A stretch of 64,000 nucleotides of DNA from Ziziphus jujuba (lineage: Eukaryota > Streptophyta > Magnoliopsida > Rosales > Rhamnaceae), in assembly GCF_031755915.1 (NCBI RefSeq), contig NC_083384.1, positions 686,001 through 750,000 on the forward strand, read 5' to 3'. Positions 47,167 through 59,781 of the stretch are shown here, piece after piece. Within the stretch, counting starts at the first letter, position 1, and each line of letters starts with the position of its first letter. The notes under the pieces are model-generated. The model did no database searches. It worked only from the letters and a program-made list of their open reading frames with translations, and had not been told where the DNA came from. The translations under genes were made by a program, and so were the position numbers.

Positions 47167-47771
47167 AGACCAATTTCATTCTTTTCTATCATATCCATTT
47201 CGGTTTGCATGGCCTCCATCCACTCTTTCTTTTGCATAGCTTCTTGAGCATTGGTAGGATCACTCAAGGCAACATTGCACCTTTCATATATTTCAAGCAA
47301 TGGCCTTTCTCCTCTAACACCATCTTCAATCTCCAATTCGGCTCCAATGGTCTCAAGTGCATCCTCCTCATCATCTTCATTTTCTTCATTGTCATTGTCA
47401 TTGGTTTCTTCTTCTCCATCATCCAACCGAGCATTATCTTCATGGACAAGAAGCTCCTCCTTTGTCCAATCCCAAACAGCATCTTCATCAATCCTCACAT
47501 CCCTTGTTACCACAAGTTTCTTGGTTTCCAAGTTGAAAACCCTAAAACCTTTGGTAACCACACTAAAGCCGACCAAGATGCCCACATTTGCCCTTTTGTC
47601 AAGCTTGTCTCTCATGTGTGGATGAACATGGAGAAAACAAACACTTCCAAAGATTTTTATGTTGTCCAAAGATGGTTTTTCTCCATACCATATCTCATAG
47701 GGTGTCTTGGACTCATTGGCTTTGGTGTATGCTCGATTTTGGATGTAGCTAGCCGTGTATATGGCTTCGGC
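47127..47771 (-). pseudogene. Copia A integrase C-terminus and acidic linker
   Basis: Contains IKIFGSVCFLHVHPHMRDK, the GVF-like KGFRVFNLETKKLV and the Asp/Glu linker. Separated from the integrase core by TAG at 47772-47774, where TTTTGG became TTTTAG, i.e. a G-to-A on this strand. Confidence 0.82.
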
Positions 47772-48848
47772 CTAAAACTTCTTTGGCATGTTCTTCTCAT
47801 GTATCATGCACCTTGCCATCTCCATCAAGGTCCTATTTTTCCTCTCACAAACACCATTTTGTTGTGGTGTGTATGGTGTTGTGAATTGATGCACCATTCC
47901 ATTTTCTTTGCAAAAATCCTCCATAGCCAAGCTTGTATATTCTCCACCATTGTCGGTTCTCAAGCACTTCATCTTTGCATTGCTTTGGGTTTCCACCACC
48001 TTCTTGAATTCCATGAACTTCTCAAGCACTTGTGACTTGGTTGTTAGAAAATATACCCAACACATCCTTGAGTAGTCATCAATGAAGGTTAGGAAGTACT
48101 TACATCCTCCAATTGATGACAAACTCATCGGTCCACACACATCCGAATGGACTAGCTCAAGCTTCTCCTTAGCTCTCCATGAACCGGCTTTAGGGAATGG
48201 AAGCCGTGTGGATTTCCCTAGTTGGCATACATCACATAGGCTTTTCATCTCCTCAATCTTTGGCATGTCCTTCACAATGGCATTGGTGTTTTTCATAGCA
48301 CCATAGCTAGAATGCCCAAGCCTTTTATGCCAAAGTTGAGAAATGGACTCCACTTTGGTTTTTAAGGCTTGTTCATTCTTAACCAGGTCCAATCTATAGC
48401 TTTTGTCCTTCAATGGTACCTTAAACAACTCATTACCACAAGGATCATATATGATACATCCATCTTTTGCAAAATTTAAAGCAAAGCCTCTTTCTACCAA
48501 TTGTGCTACACTAAGCAAGTTTTCACACAAACTAGGAACATATAGCACATCTTTTATAATTTTGGTACCTTCCTTGGTGTTCAAGCACACATCTCCTTTG
48601 CCTTCTACTTTCATTAACCGGCCATCACCAATATTCACTTTGGTTTTGTAGTTTCGGTCAAGCTCCATAAAGCCATCCTTTTGGAAACTCATGTGGTGTG
48701 AGCAACCACTATCCATAAGCCAACCAAGACAACTACATGTGGCTTTAAGGCATGTGGCCACAAATAGGTTCTCGGCTTCTTCATTAACTACATTGGCTGT
48801 TGTCTCCTTTGCTTGCATACTTTGGCAATGTGGCCTTTTTCTCCACAT
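47772..48848 (-). pseudogene. Copia A protease and integrase core
   Basis: Protease site LMDSGCSHHM and the integrase finger (LWHKRLGHSSYG ... CDVCQLGK), plus the core D (VHSDVCGPM), D (LRTDNGGEY) and E (NGVCERKNRT), all in one frame. It ends at the TAG in KKFWAEAIY. Confidence 0.9.
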
Positions 48849-49267
48849 CTTTCACAAGATGCATCCGGCCTCCAAAAACACTTGGATGGTGGATGTCCAA
48901 GCTTCTTGCAATGAGGGCAAGGTGGATGTCCTCCTCGGTTTTGATGGCTTTGTTGTTGTTGTTGATTCCATCCATTTTTGTTGTTGTTTGTGTTGTTGTT
49001 GGTTGTAAAACCGGTTTGGTTGGTGTTGTTGCTCTTCCTTCCTTTATTCTTCTTTTTGTTACCGTGGCCACCATAGAATGCACTCTCTATGGTCTCCTCC
49101 TTTCTAATGGCTCTCCTTTGTTCGATTGCTTGAAGAGCATTGATGAGCTCACTCAAGGTTATTTCACTAAGATTTCTAGATTCTTCAAGGGAGGAAATCT
49201 TAGCTTCAAACCTTTCGGGTAAGCTCACCAATACTTTCTCTACTACCCTCGGTAAATTGCTCACCAA
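48788..49267 (-). pseudogene. Copia A gag end and zinc knuckles
   Basis: Contains LPERFEAKISSLEESRNLS, the Gln/Asn-rich spacer and two CCHC knuckles (CPHCKKLGHPPSKC, CERCGEKGHIAKVC). Frameshifts bound it on both sides. Confidence 0.85.
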
Positions 49268-49712
49268 GGACCCGAATTTGATTTACCACTTTGAGCATCC
49301 TTTCCATGAAATCCTTGACAAGCTCATTATCCTTCATCTTCAAGGTCTCAAACTCGCTTCTTAGGTTTAAAACTTGCATTTGCCGAGTTCTAGTATTTCC
49401 ATGGAACTCCTCTTGAAGCTTTATCCAAACCTCTCTAGCACTTGTGCATGACATTATCCTTATAAAAATGGAATCACTCATGGAGGAGTGCAAGGCAGTG
49501 AGGGCCTTGAACCCCTTGGCAACTTCGGCCTCATGTGCATTTCTTTGTGCTTGGGTTGCATTAGCTCTCAACTCCTCCACTACATAACCTTCTTCTATGA
49601 CTTCCCATAAACCAAAGGCTTGAAGGTAGGCTTTCATTTTTATACTCCAAATGGAATAGTTTTGGCCTTCAAACTTAGGTGGTGTTAGGGTTGCAAAGGA
49701 TTGTGAGGCCAT
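49206..49712 (-). pseudogene. Copia A gag start
   Basis: Start at MASQSFATLTPPKFEG, then YSIWSIKMKAYLQAF and AREVWIKLQEEFHGN. The reading frame also extends 13 codons upstream to another ATG. A frameshift around 49255 disrupts the junction with the knuckle region. Confidence 0.86.
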
Positions 49713-49904
49713 TTGAAAAAATGGTTTTTGAAAAGTTTTGAAAATGGACACAAGAACAAGCTCTCGGGTGGTGGTGTTTTGGTGAGTTTCAACTAGTCTT
49801 TTTGGGAGGTTTTGGTTTTGTTTGGAAGGCTTTAGGTGGGGGATCCTCTCACAAATAAAATGGTCTAGGTTGAAAGCTCACAAGGTCCTAAGAAATTACA
49901 CTAT

Positions 49905-49916
49905 GCTCTGATACCA
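49905..49916 (-). promoter_or_regulatory. Primer-binding site of copia A
   Basis: Minus strand TGGTATCAGAGC next to the LTR end. Confidence 0.9.
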
Positions 49917-50340
49917 TGATGGAATTTGGTGTAGGTTTATGTTGTTGTACCCTAGAGCACAATCATTCAAGGTGTTAGTCAAGAATGATTGTTGTTGGTT
50001 CTTGGTTCTTGGTTCTTGATTTTGTTTTTTTTTTTTTTTTTGGGTTTGTTTAGGTTTTGTTTCTGGTTTTAATGGAGGTTTAGGGTTCTTGAAAAGGTTG
50101 TTAGCTTTTGGGAAGAAGAAGAAACCAAAAATGTAGTAGTTGAGAGAGAGAGAGCCAAAAATGTTGTTTTTCAAAATCAGTTTTTTAAATATTTTATTTC
50201 TCAACGTTTTTCATTACAATTTTCATACTTTTAAATACATCAAAAAGACAATAAGGCATGCTGCCATATTGAGCAATAAATACAAAAGCATTAAAAGTAA
50301 CCAACCAAGCCAAACTACCTCAACTAACTCTAATCAATGT
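49917..50340 (-). repeat. Truncated 5' LTR of copia A
   Basis: First 424 bp on plus, near-identical to 44705-45130; only a few substitutions and a T-run length difference were seen by eye. Confidence 0.9.
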
Positions 50341-51048
50341 GTTGATGGACCCCTGACGTATACGAAGGAGTGCGGTTCGTTCGATAAATTCCTACCTCTC
50401 TATCTATCCCTGAGATGTTTGGATTTTTCAAAACTCCATGGACATGCAGAAGAGAAATGCTATCCCCACTTGGACCAAGACATAACTTTTACTTCTTTAA
50501 ATAACAATTAAGGTGAAGCAAGGTCAGGAACACCGAGTCTCTTTATGATAAAGAGATTCATGTTGCAAGTTCATTATTACGGGTAGTTCCTACAAAGGAT
50601 CAGACTAATGATGTATACAATACTTGAAAATTCTCAATGTAGATGCTACGTAGTTAGTTTTCATTCTTCAGAGACTACGAGTGTAATAGGAATATCCATT
50701 GACAAAAGGTTCACCCTAAGATGATCATCTTAAGGCTATTGAGAACGAATCAAATCAGATGGTTCTATTTCTTAATCTTTCTGACTTGCTCCTATGGAAC
50801 CAAGGTCAAAAAAATTGAGAAAAATCAATCATTCACAACCATTGATGAAGGATTCCTCAAAAAGTTAAGGATTAGTAATCCTTATTAGAAATTGAATGGG
50901 TTTCGGTCTTATACATACGCGAGGAAGGTAATCAAAAAAGAAAGAAGATAATTTCTTCTTTCTTTTATCACTTAGGAGTCATGCGAGATGAAAGTCTCAT
51001 GAACGGTTTTGAATGAGAGAAAGAAGTGAGGAATCCTCTTTTTGACTC
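50341..51048 (+). pseudogene. ndhB: ndhB intron, 3' part (plastid)
   Basis: End of the group II intron, recognisable by domain V-VI sequence (GCGAGATGAAAGTCTCATG then AACGGTTTTGAATGAGAGAA, about 50982-51025). Exon 1 and the intron start are missing because copia A abuts here. Confidence 0.82.
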
Positions 51049-51808
51049 TGACTCTCCCATTCCAGTTGTTGCTGTTCTTTCTGTTACTTTGAAAGTAGCT
51101 GCTTCAGCTTCAACCACTTGAATTTTTGCTATTCCCTTTTATTTCTCATCAAACGAATGGCATATTCTTTTGGAAATCCTAGCTATTATTAGCATGATAT
51201 TGGGGAATCTCATTGCTATTACTCAAACAAGCATGAAACATATGCTTGCGTATTCGTCCATAGGTCAAATTGGATATGTAATTATTGGAATAATTGTTGG
51301 AGACTCAAATGGTGGATATGCAAGCATGATAACTTATATGTTGTTCTATATCTCCATGAATCTAGGAACTTTTGCTTGCATTGTATCATTTGGTCTACAT
51401 ATCGGAACTGATAGCATTCGAGATTATGCAGGATTATACATGAAAGATCCTTTTTTGACTCTCTTTTTAACCCTATATCTCTTATCCTTAGGAGGTCTTC
51501 CTCCACTAGCAGGTTTTTTCGGAAAACTGCATTGTTTCCGGTGTGGATGGTAGGCAGGCCTATATTTCTTGGTTTCAATAGGACTCTTTATGAGCATTGT
51601 TTCTATCTACTATTATCTAAAAGTAATCAAGTTATTAATGACTGGATGAAACCAAGAAATAACCCCTCACATGCAAAATTATAGAAGATCCCCTTTAAGA
51701 TCAAACAATTCCATCAAATTGAGTATGATTGTTTGTGTGATAGCATCTACTATTCCAGGAATATCAATGAACCCGATGATTGAAATTGGTCAGGATACCT
51801 TCTTTTAG
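51049..51808 (+). pseudogene. ndhB: ndhB exon 2 (plastid NADH-like complex subunit)
   Basis: Proton-pumping membrane subunit of the thylakoid NDH complex. The second exon is nearly complete, with [38 protein letters not shown] and [12 protein letters not shown], ending QDTFF and TAG at 51806-51808. At least two C-to-T nonsense changes are visible: TGA where CGA is expected (about 51119-51121) and TAG after CGW (about 51551-51553), where the plastid gene has CAG. Dead copy. Confidence 0.9.
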
Positions 51809-52392
51809 CTTCTAGAAACTATTTCTTAGTTCAAAATCCCTCTTACTAATTGAAATCAAAGAACTAGCAGATCTGTTATGCCCAAAATGGGATTGGGCTA
51901 GGGTTATGAACTTATAGTCTATAATATGATGATCGAGTCGATTCCATGATTATAAGTTCATTCCATAGCAGACTAGACCGAAATAGGGTTATATACATTC
52001 TAATTTTGAGAAGGGGTCATTCAAATGTATCTAAATAGATACTATGTTTCATATGGATCCCTACGTCGTTACATTCCATTTAAGATTAGGGATAAGCATA
52101 ATCGGACCTGCTTTTTACGTATCTCTCATTATTTGGGATCCTATTCACCTCACCTCTTTGGGCTTCTATTGAATCGAGAAATAAGTGTGATTGTCCATCT
52201 TTTTTATATAATATATAAATATAAGATAAGGCACCCTCCAAATAATTCAAATTGAAGCAATTGGATGTCCGATTCGAGCCTATATGACAAGACCGATCAA
52301 TAGAAATACTCTAACACTCCACCTTTGTCATATATTCCATACATCACATTGGAGAGATTTCATATTCATCGAATACGATTCAATTTCAAGAT
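51809..52392. other. Plastid ndhB-trnL spacer
   Basis: No gene. Order and strand agree with the plastid inverted repeat. Confidence 0.65.
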
Positions 52393-52473
52393 GCCTTGGT
52401 GGTGAAATGGTAGACACATGAGACTCAAAATCTCAAGCTAAAGTGCGCAAAGATTCAAGTATTTTTCAAGGCA
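52393..52473 (+). pseudogene. trnL-CAA: trnL-CAA (plastid), degenerate
   Basis: 81 nt beginning GCCTTGGTGGTGAAATGG and ending TTTTTCAAGGCA, with the CAA anticodon loop (CTCAAAATC). The acceptor stem still pairs, but the T arm has GATTCAAGTATTTTT where GGTTCGAGTCCTC is expected, so it has lost the usual T-loop. Confidence 0.86.
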
Positions 52474-53125
52474 TAGTATTGAGAATGCTCAGTGAATTGG
52501 AATAAGTTTGACAGTGGATCACAAAATCTTGGTGATCTTCTCTATCTAATGAATGGGGAGTCCGCTTTGAAATCATCCATCCTGCACCCACCCCACTCCC
52601 CGAGTATATGCTTCAATTGGAATCACACAAGGGAATATTGATACAATAGAAACCTCAGGTAAAATGCCCCCCCCCCCTAGTAACCCAACAGATAAAGTAC
52701 ATTACATAGTCCATTTTAGGGATTGGCGACTTACCCATCTGGTGACTTTGACGTTGGACGTTCCCAAAATGGGTACTATCCGGTTGAGTGAATTCAATAA
52801 TAGACGCCTGTTGGCATTCTAGCTTTCCTTCTTCTTTCAGGGCCTATCTAAAAGAGAATCCAGTACTTATTGGTCGTGAATATCTGAATAGGACGAACCA
52901 CTCTGTGGATTGCTTCAAAACAATTAGAACTAGTCAGTCAACTGGAATGTATACTATCCATATAGGGGTCAATTGAGAATATCCGTTGACCTGAGATGAA
53001 GAGAAATGTCTATCTATTTTATTTAGTTATTTAGTTAAACCAATGATTCATTATTATAGTAGATGGAAACAACCATTTCATCCGACATTCGTATTTTTGA
53101 TTTTCCAATGGATTTATATCTTTCA
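52474..53125. other. Plastid trnL-ycf15 spacer
   Basis: Decayed plastid inverted-repeat DNA. A 62-codon plus frame (52788-52976) matches a spacer frame I recall from plastid inverted repeats and is not a confirmed gene. A run of C at 52666-52676 is present. Confidence 0.55.
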
Positions 53126-53246
53126 TTAATGGAAATTTTTTGATATAGTGAGTAATAGCTCTGGTTGTTCCCTATTCAAGAATTCTTGTTTAGGCAGTTC
53201 ATACCATCCATTCCTAATGTTTTGATTTAAGATTTCAATTCCTCCA
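53126..53246 (-). pseudogene. ycf15: ycf15, 3' part, left of gypsy G
   Basis: Carries [18 protein letters not shown] and the end TISKNFH, followed by a stop. The 5' part is at 60898-60970. Function of ycf15 in plants is not established. The last five bases CTCCA are the left TSD. Confidence 0.86.
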
Positions 53247-54366
53247 TGATGCGAATTCGCCCGAGCCTGCACAACCGACAACCCACTGGGATTCCGACCC
53301 GATACGGATGAAGACCGAGCCAATCACTAGAGCTTAAGCTAAGAGGTTTAGGGATCACCTTGCTTCATTTATTCAGGGCCTTATTCATTCTCAAGAGGGC
53401 TTGTCTATTCCCGGAGAACCAAGACCTATTCTGACCATACAAGTGGTGAAAGCCGGTATGGAGCCAGGTAGCGGTTTTGGTACATTTTTGGAGTTTGGGT
53501 AGCAATAAATGGCTCCAACTCTTTATGGATTCAATAAATATCACTAATAGGTCATGAAAACAAGTCAAGATAGAAGAAAAACCAACTTGTACGGACAGCT
53601 TCAAAATTTGGCCGAAAATGAGTATATTTTGTGCTGGCTTTACTGTATTTTGCTGAGTTGGCTTTTTCTCTTTCCTCCAAGCAAGGGAAACATGTGGGAC
53701 TCCATAGTAAGATTATTTGGCATCTTAAAAAGCATATTGAAGCTGATTTGGGGCTCAAGTTGGTCAAAGATTAGTAAAAGTCAACTTAGTAAAAAGCTAG
53801 TATTTTAGTTTCTTAATTTGATTCTACTTCTTGTTTTAGGAAATTACCATTACTTTTTGGGTTTTATTTATTTATTTGCTGGAAAATAATTTTAGGAAAG
53901 TTATTATTTCATTATTTTCATTGTAAATTAATTAATTCCTAATTCAAAATAAAGGAATTAATTAATCCAAATTATATTAGGAAAGGGTGTGAAATTAGGC
54001 AATTTCCTAATAGGATTCTGTGTTGGTTGAAATTTCCTAATCCTTTTAGGGTTTTATTTTTTTCACTCAAAGCCTATTTAAAGGCTTATTTTTCAAGAAT
54101 AATTAAGCTTGAATTATATGTAGAAAATTATTTGTGAGATTGAATTTTCTTTGTTCTTTTGAACACCCAAAACACCATTAGTGAATGAGTGTTTTAGTTT
54201 GACTTATCAATAGGCCTTCCATCACCTATTGTGGCGTCTTCATTATATACCAAGGTTTCTAATCACAGGTTGGTTAGGGGTCAAGGTGACCATTAGAACT
54301 TGAACATAATTAGATCCAGGTTAATATAATACGGGTTCAGGAGCGGGTCGTCCTAGGTTCATATCA
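53247..54366 (+). repeat. 5' LTR of gypsy G
   Basis: 1120 bp, TGATGCGAATTCGCCC ... GGTTCATATCA. Same family as the other gypsy LTRs. Confidence 0.94.
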
Positions 54367-54368
54367 TT

Positions 54369-54380
54369 TGGTATCAGAGC
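54369..54380 (+). promoter_or_regulatory. Primer-binding site of gypsy G
   Basis: TGGTATCAGAGC, two bases after the LTR. Confidence 0.92.
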
Positions 54381-55139
54381 CAAATTTTGTTTATGTTTGA
54401 TCTATCTTTAGTTGCTTTATTTGTTTTTCTTTTATTCTACAATTTTAGAATTAGGTTAAGGTTGCATCCATCCCATACACGCTCTGCACCTTAATAAAAA
54501 AAATAAAAAAAATTTTGGTTTGTTGGAGTTTGATTTGTTTGCTGGAAATTTGTTGGAGCTGCTGGTTTGTTGATAAGTTGCTGGAGAATTATTTTTGCTG
54601 CTGGATATTTGGAATTTTGGGTGCTTAAATTATTGGATTAAAATTAGTTAAAGGATTTGATACAAAACTTGAATTACAAGAACAACAACCAACATTATTC
54701 TACATTTTTCTTCGATTTGATTCTTGTTTGAGTTTGAAAATTCTTTTCCTAAATTTTATTCTTGAATCCTTAATCTCTTACCATCTAGTCTAGTTCTTAA
54801 AAATTCCAAAGTTTTCTCATTAATTTGCTTTATTTTGCCTAGAAAAGCTGAAAACTAGATTTTGTTGATTTCTTTGGGTATTGCCTACTTTTTGCTACTG
54901 TTTTGTTGATAAGTTTAATTAAGACATACTTGTGATCTAATTGCTGTTTTGTGGGTGTTTTAATTAGAACTTTGAGATAATTCATTGAGAGAAAAAAAAC
55001 AAGAAAGTGTGAGCACAAAAGAGGGTTAAAAGCCGAAATTAGTGTGCAAACACGAGTGTCGAGTTCTTTATTGAGTGAAACATGTGAGGGAGTGAAATTT
55101 GGTGAGGTCTTATTTTCTTTTTGCATTATTTATACTAAC
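54381..55139 (+). other. 5' leader of gypsy G
   Basis: AT-rich leader without a gene, matching the F and E leaders but shorter and with fewer homopolymers. Confidence 0.7.
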
Positions 55140-56882
55140 ATGGCAAATTCAAGGGTGAGAAGAGGAGATCCATCTTTAAGAATTAATGAAAAAGAGTTCG
55201 TAGGATTCCATGGCGGTTCCTGAGTTTCGGGGAGTGGTGAGCAAACGGATATGAAGGCTGTCTTGGAGCAACTACAGCGGATGAATATTCAATTTGACCA
55301 ATTAAATCAAAGGCTGGACAGGTTAGAAACATCCCAAGGAGTGCCAAATATATGGTTAGATGCTCATTAAGGACAAGGTCAAGGTCGAGGAGGCTGAGGG
55401 CGACCAAGAGAGGAATTCGGGGGAAGTAACTATGGAGATGACTTGGAAGAGGGGTTTGATGAAATTTTTTAACCTCAAGAAAGGCCAATCTGTGGGAGAC
55501 CAGCAAGGAATGAAGATGATGATCTTGGGAATATCAAGGTAAACGTTCCACCTTTCACGGGAAAAAGTGATCCGGAAGCATATTTGGAATGGGAGGAGAA
55601 AATGGAGATGATTTTCTATTGTCATAACTATTCGGAAGCTAAGAAGGTGAAATTGGCAGCAATCGAATTTGGCCATTATGCACTCCAATGGTGGACCAAT
55701 GGGCAAAATACCCGAAGGAGAGTTGGTGACGACTTGATCACTACATGGTGCCAAATGAAAGGAGCCATGAGGAAGCGGTTCGTACCATCCCATTATAATA
55801 GGTTGCTGCATCAAAGGCTTCAATCCCTATCTCAAGGAAGTAAGTCCGTGGAGGATTATTACAAGGAGATGGAGATGCTTATGATGAGATTAAACATGAA
55901 TGAGGACAGAGAAGCAACCATGGCAAGATTCCTTTGTGGTTTGAATTCTGAGATAGCCAACCAACTAGAATTGCAACAATATGTGGAATTAGAGGAGATG
56001 TTGTATATGGCTATTAAATTGGAGCATCAATTCAAGAGGAGGGGTGTAGGCTCACGGTTTGGAGGAGTTTCCAGAAGCGGGAGATCAATTCCAAGTGGCT
56101 GGAGAAACAACCCACCCTATGAAAGCAAGCTAAAGTCGAAAGTTGGAGAAGAAAGTTCAAATCGGCCAAAGAGAAAGACTAGAACCGAATCTGTCCAAGC
56201 GGACAAAAGTGAAGGTAATGGCATTGTGTGTTTTAAGGGCCAGGGACAAGGACACATTGCTAGCCAATGCCCAAAGAGGAGGATTATGGCATTGAAAGGT
56301 AATGGCGAACTAGAATCCGAAAGTGAAGAAAGTGATGGTGAAACTGAAATTGAAGATGGAGAAGTCGGAGATGATGAGCATGAGGAACCCAAGACACTCC
56401 GACCTTCAAGGGATGACTTGAGCTTGCTTTCTAGGAGAGTGCTGGCTGCATGCAAAGATGAGGATGAAATTCAAAGAGAGAACATCTTCCACACCCGATG
56501 TGAGATTCAAGGTAAGATTTGTAGCATGATTATTGATAGTGGGAGTTATACTAATGTAATTAGTAACATTGTAGTTGATAAATTAGGCTTAAAAACTATT
56601 AAACATCCAGAACCATATAGAGTAGGATGGCTAAATGATAGTGGTGAGATGAAAGTAAATAAACAAGCCAAAGTAAAATTCAGCATTGATAAATATGTGG
56701 ATGTGGTTTTATGTGATGTTGTGCCTATGCATGCGGGACATATTTTACTTGGTAGGCCTTTGCAATTTGATAGAGATGCTATTCATTATGGTAGAGAGAA
56801 TAGTATTCTTTTTAGATTTAAAGGTAAAAAGGTCAAGCTGGAGGCATTAACTCCTAAAGAGGTGTACAAAGATCAAATATAA
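55140..56882 (+). pseudogene. Gypsy G gag and protease
   Basis: Start at MANSRVRRGDPSLRINEKE (55140). Early stops (GGTTCCTGAG near 55218, GGCTGAGGG near 55396) break the first third; 55584-56882 is open. The zinc knuckle reads CFKGQGQGHIASQC, so the second cysteine is replaced by glycine and zinc binding is likely lost. Protease site IIDSGS is kept. A CAA-to-TAA change ends the frame at 56880-56882. Confidence 0.87.
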
Positions 56883-57345
56883 ATACAACAAAGGAGGGTG
56901 GCCGAACAACTCAATGAGAGAACTAGTATGGCCCCCACGACAACAACACCCATCCAAGGAGTCCAACCCGTGCAAGACCAACCAGGTAAGTGTTCTAAAA
57001 CTCAACTTGAGTGGAAAAACCAAGAGAGGCCGAAATTGGAGTGAACAAAATGAGAAATCGGAGAGTGAGGAAGGTAGTATGGTGGCTGAGAGAGAGAAAG
57101 TAAAAGAAAGAAAAGAAAGAAAGAATAAAAAATTTTATTTGAGTTTTGGAGATGTAAATAAAGCTATCTTCAGTAAAAAACCATTGCTGGTCATGATTTA
57201 TAAAGATAATTATTTTAATGATCAAGCTAACCTTGAAGAATTTGAATTGCCAAGTTCAATTCTTTCTCTTTCGCAAGATTTTGAAGATGTCTTTCCGGAT
57301 GAAATTCCAAAGGGATTACCACCAATTAGAGGGATTGAGCATTAA
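56883..57345 (+). pseudogene. Gypsy G protease-RT linker
   Basis: Charged linker with FYLSFGDVNKAIFSKKPLL and DVFPDEIPKGLPPIRGIEH, ending at a CAA-to-TAA stop just before IDFVPG. In a different frame from the protease region. Confidence 0.8.
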
Positions 57346-58085
57346 ATTGACTTTGTTCCAGGAGTTTCCATACCAAATAGACCAGCATATAGAAGCAATC
57401 TCGAAGAAACAAAGGAGTTACATAAGCAGGTAAGTGAGTTACTTGATAAAGGCTATATTCATGAGAGTATGAGTCCATATGCTGTTCCTGTTTTATTAGT
57501 GCCTAAAAAAGATGGTTCTTGGAGAATGTGTGATGATTGTAGGGCTATAAATAATATAGACATCCAATTCCTAGATTAGATGATATGCTTGATGAATTGC
57601 ATGGTGCTTGCATGTTCACTAAAATTGATCTTAGGAGTGGATACCATCAAATTAGAATGAAAGAAGGTGATGAATGGTTAACCGCATTTAAAACTAAATA
57701 TGGGCTGTATGAATGGTTAGTCATGCCTTTTAGTTTAACTAATGCACCTAGTACTTTTATGAGGCTTATGAATCATGTAATGCATCCATTTATTGGTAAA
57801 TTTGTGGTTGTGTATTTTGATGACATTTCAGTATATAGCCGAAACTTGGATGAGTATGTAGACCATCTTAGGCAAGTTTTAAATACCCTTAGGAAAGAAA
57901 GGTTGTTTGCTAACATGAAAAAGTGTGATTTTTACAAAGATGAGCTTGTTTTCCTAGGATTTGTAGTAAGTGCTGCAGGAATCAAAGTTGACCAATCTAA
58001 AGTCCAAGCAATAAAGGAATGGCCGACACCCACTTCTATCACTCAAGTTAAGAGCTTTCATGGTTTGGAAAGCTTTTATTGAAGA
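57346..58085 (+). pseudogene. Gypsy G reverse transcriptase
   Basis: [33 protein letters not shown] and the YFDD box at 57813-57824 are present. A short deletion near 57557 removes the TIKYRHP part and shifts the frame. The frame ends at a TGA at 58080-58082, where E reads on with CGA. Confidence 0.87.
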
Positions 58086-58620
58086 TTTGTCAAGGAATTT
58101 AGCACCATCGCAGCACCTTTGAACGAAGTTGGAAAGAAGAATGTTGGTTTTAAATGGGCGGAAGTACAAGAAAACTCTTTTAATTTATTGAACGAAAATT
58201 ATGTAATGCACCTTTATTAGTTTTGCCAAATTTTTCCAGGACTTTTGAAATTGAATGTGATGCTTCGAGTGTAGGTATTGGGGTTGTATTAATGCAAGAA
58301 GGAAGGCCCATAGCTTACTTTAGTGAGAAATTAAATGGAGTGGAGCTGCACTAAACTACCCGACATATGACAAGAAGATGTATGCTTTGGTGAGGGCTTT
58401 GGAAACGTGGCAACATTATCTCATGCCAAAAGATTTTGTGAATCTTATGGATCACGAATCTCTGAAGCACACTAGAGGCCAAGGAAAGCTCAAACTAAGG
58501 CAGGCCAAGGGGATTGAATTTATTGAGACCTTTCCATATGTGATTCGCTACAAAAAAGGTTAGGAAAATGTGGTTGCCGATGCATTATCCCAAAGGTATG
58601 TTCTCTTTTCTGCCTTAAAT
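58086..58620 (+). pseudogene. Gypsy G RNase H
   Basis: [32 protein letters not shown] and VVADALSQRYV remain; the acidic residue of HTDHE reads NLMDHE. Frameshifts near 58200 and 58345 and a TAG near 58561 interrupt it. Confidence 0.82.
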
Positions 58621-59781
58621 GCTAGATTGCTTGGTTTTGAACAATTAAAGGAACTTTATGAGCATGATAGTGACTTTGGAGAATTATTTAGGACCTGTTT
58701 GAAACATGGATTTAATAAATTTTACATATTTGAGGGGTATTTGTTCAAGGAAAACAAACTTTGTGTGCCTAATTGTAGCGTTAGGGAGTTACTAGTTCAG
58801 GAAAGTCATGGTTGTGGTTTAACGGGTCATTTTGGAGTTTCTAAAACTTTATCCTTGCTGCAAAAATATTTTTTATTGGCCTAACATGAGGAGTGATGTA
58901 GAGAAAATATGTGAAAGATGCTTGAAGTGCTGAAAAGGCAAATCTAGGTTGATGTCGCATGGTCTTTACAAGCCTTTGCCAATTCCTTCCTTTCCTTAGG
59001 TGGATTTGTCAATCGATTTTATTCTTGGTTTGCCTAGGTCAAAGACAGGTAAGGATTCAATATTTGTTGTTGTGGATAGATTTTCTAAGATGGCACATTT
59101 TATTGCATGTAATAAAACTACTGATGCATCTAATGTTGCTAATTTATTTTCAAAGAAATTGTGAGGTTACATGGAATGCCTAGGACTATTGTTTTGGATA
59201 AAGATGCTAAGGTCTTAAGTTATTTTTGGAAAACTTTATGGGCTAAGTTAGGTATCAAGCTTTTATTTTCAACTACTTGTCATCCATAAACTGATGGACA
59301 AACCAAAGTAGTGAATAGAACTTTGTCTGCATTGTTAAGAGCATTAATTAGTAGAAATTTGAGAACGTGGGAGGATTGTTTGCCATATGTTGAATTTGCT
59401 TATAATAGGTCTTTACATTCAGCAACTAAATATACACCTTTTGAAATTGTTTATGAGTTTAATCCTTTGACTCCATTAGATTTAACACATTTACCTTTAA
59501 GTGAACGTGCTAATCTAGATAGAAAAGAAAAGGCTGATTTTGTAAAGCAGATTCATGAAAAGACTTGAGGAAGGAGAGGTTCCCAAATAGCGGAAATCCA
59601 AATTGATGCCGAGAGGCGATGGACCTTTTCAAGTTTTTTAGCGGATAAATGACAATGCTTACAAACTTGATTTACCGGGTGAGTATAATGTTAGTGCTAC
59701 ATCCAATGTTGCTGATTTGTCTCCTTTTTTGGTAGGTGATGACTTTGATTTGAGGGCAAATCCTTTTCAAGAGGAGGGGAA
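58621..59781 (+). pseudogene. Gypsy G integrase and C-terminus
   Basis: Zinc-finger part (ESHGCGLTGHFGVSKT ... CERCLKC then TGA), core pieces ([15 protein letters not shown] in another frame, DRDAK replaced by DKDAK near 59195, [11 protein letters not shown]) and [20 protein letters not shown]. At least five stops or frameshifts. The C-terminal LTR-adjacent part is at 59570-59781. Confidence 0.82.

Larger units (their letters stand above)
44705..50340 (-). mobile_element. Ty1-copia element A with truncated 5' LTR
   Basis: Minus-strand element, same family as B and C: 3' LTR (44705-45726), RNase H, RT, integrase, protease, gag, primer-binding site and the first 424 bp of the 5' LTR (49917-50340). 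The break at 50340 (CAATGTG|TTGATGG) joins directly to plastid ndhB intron, so the right flank and TSD are lost. Left flank is mitochondrial-like. Confidence 0.92.
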
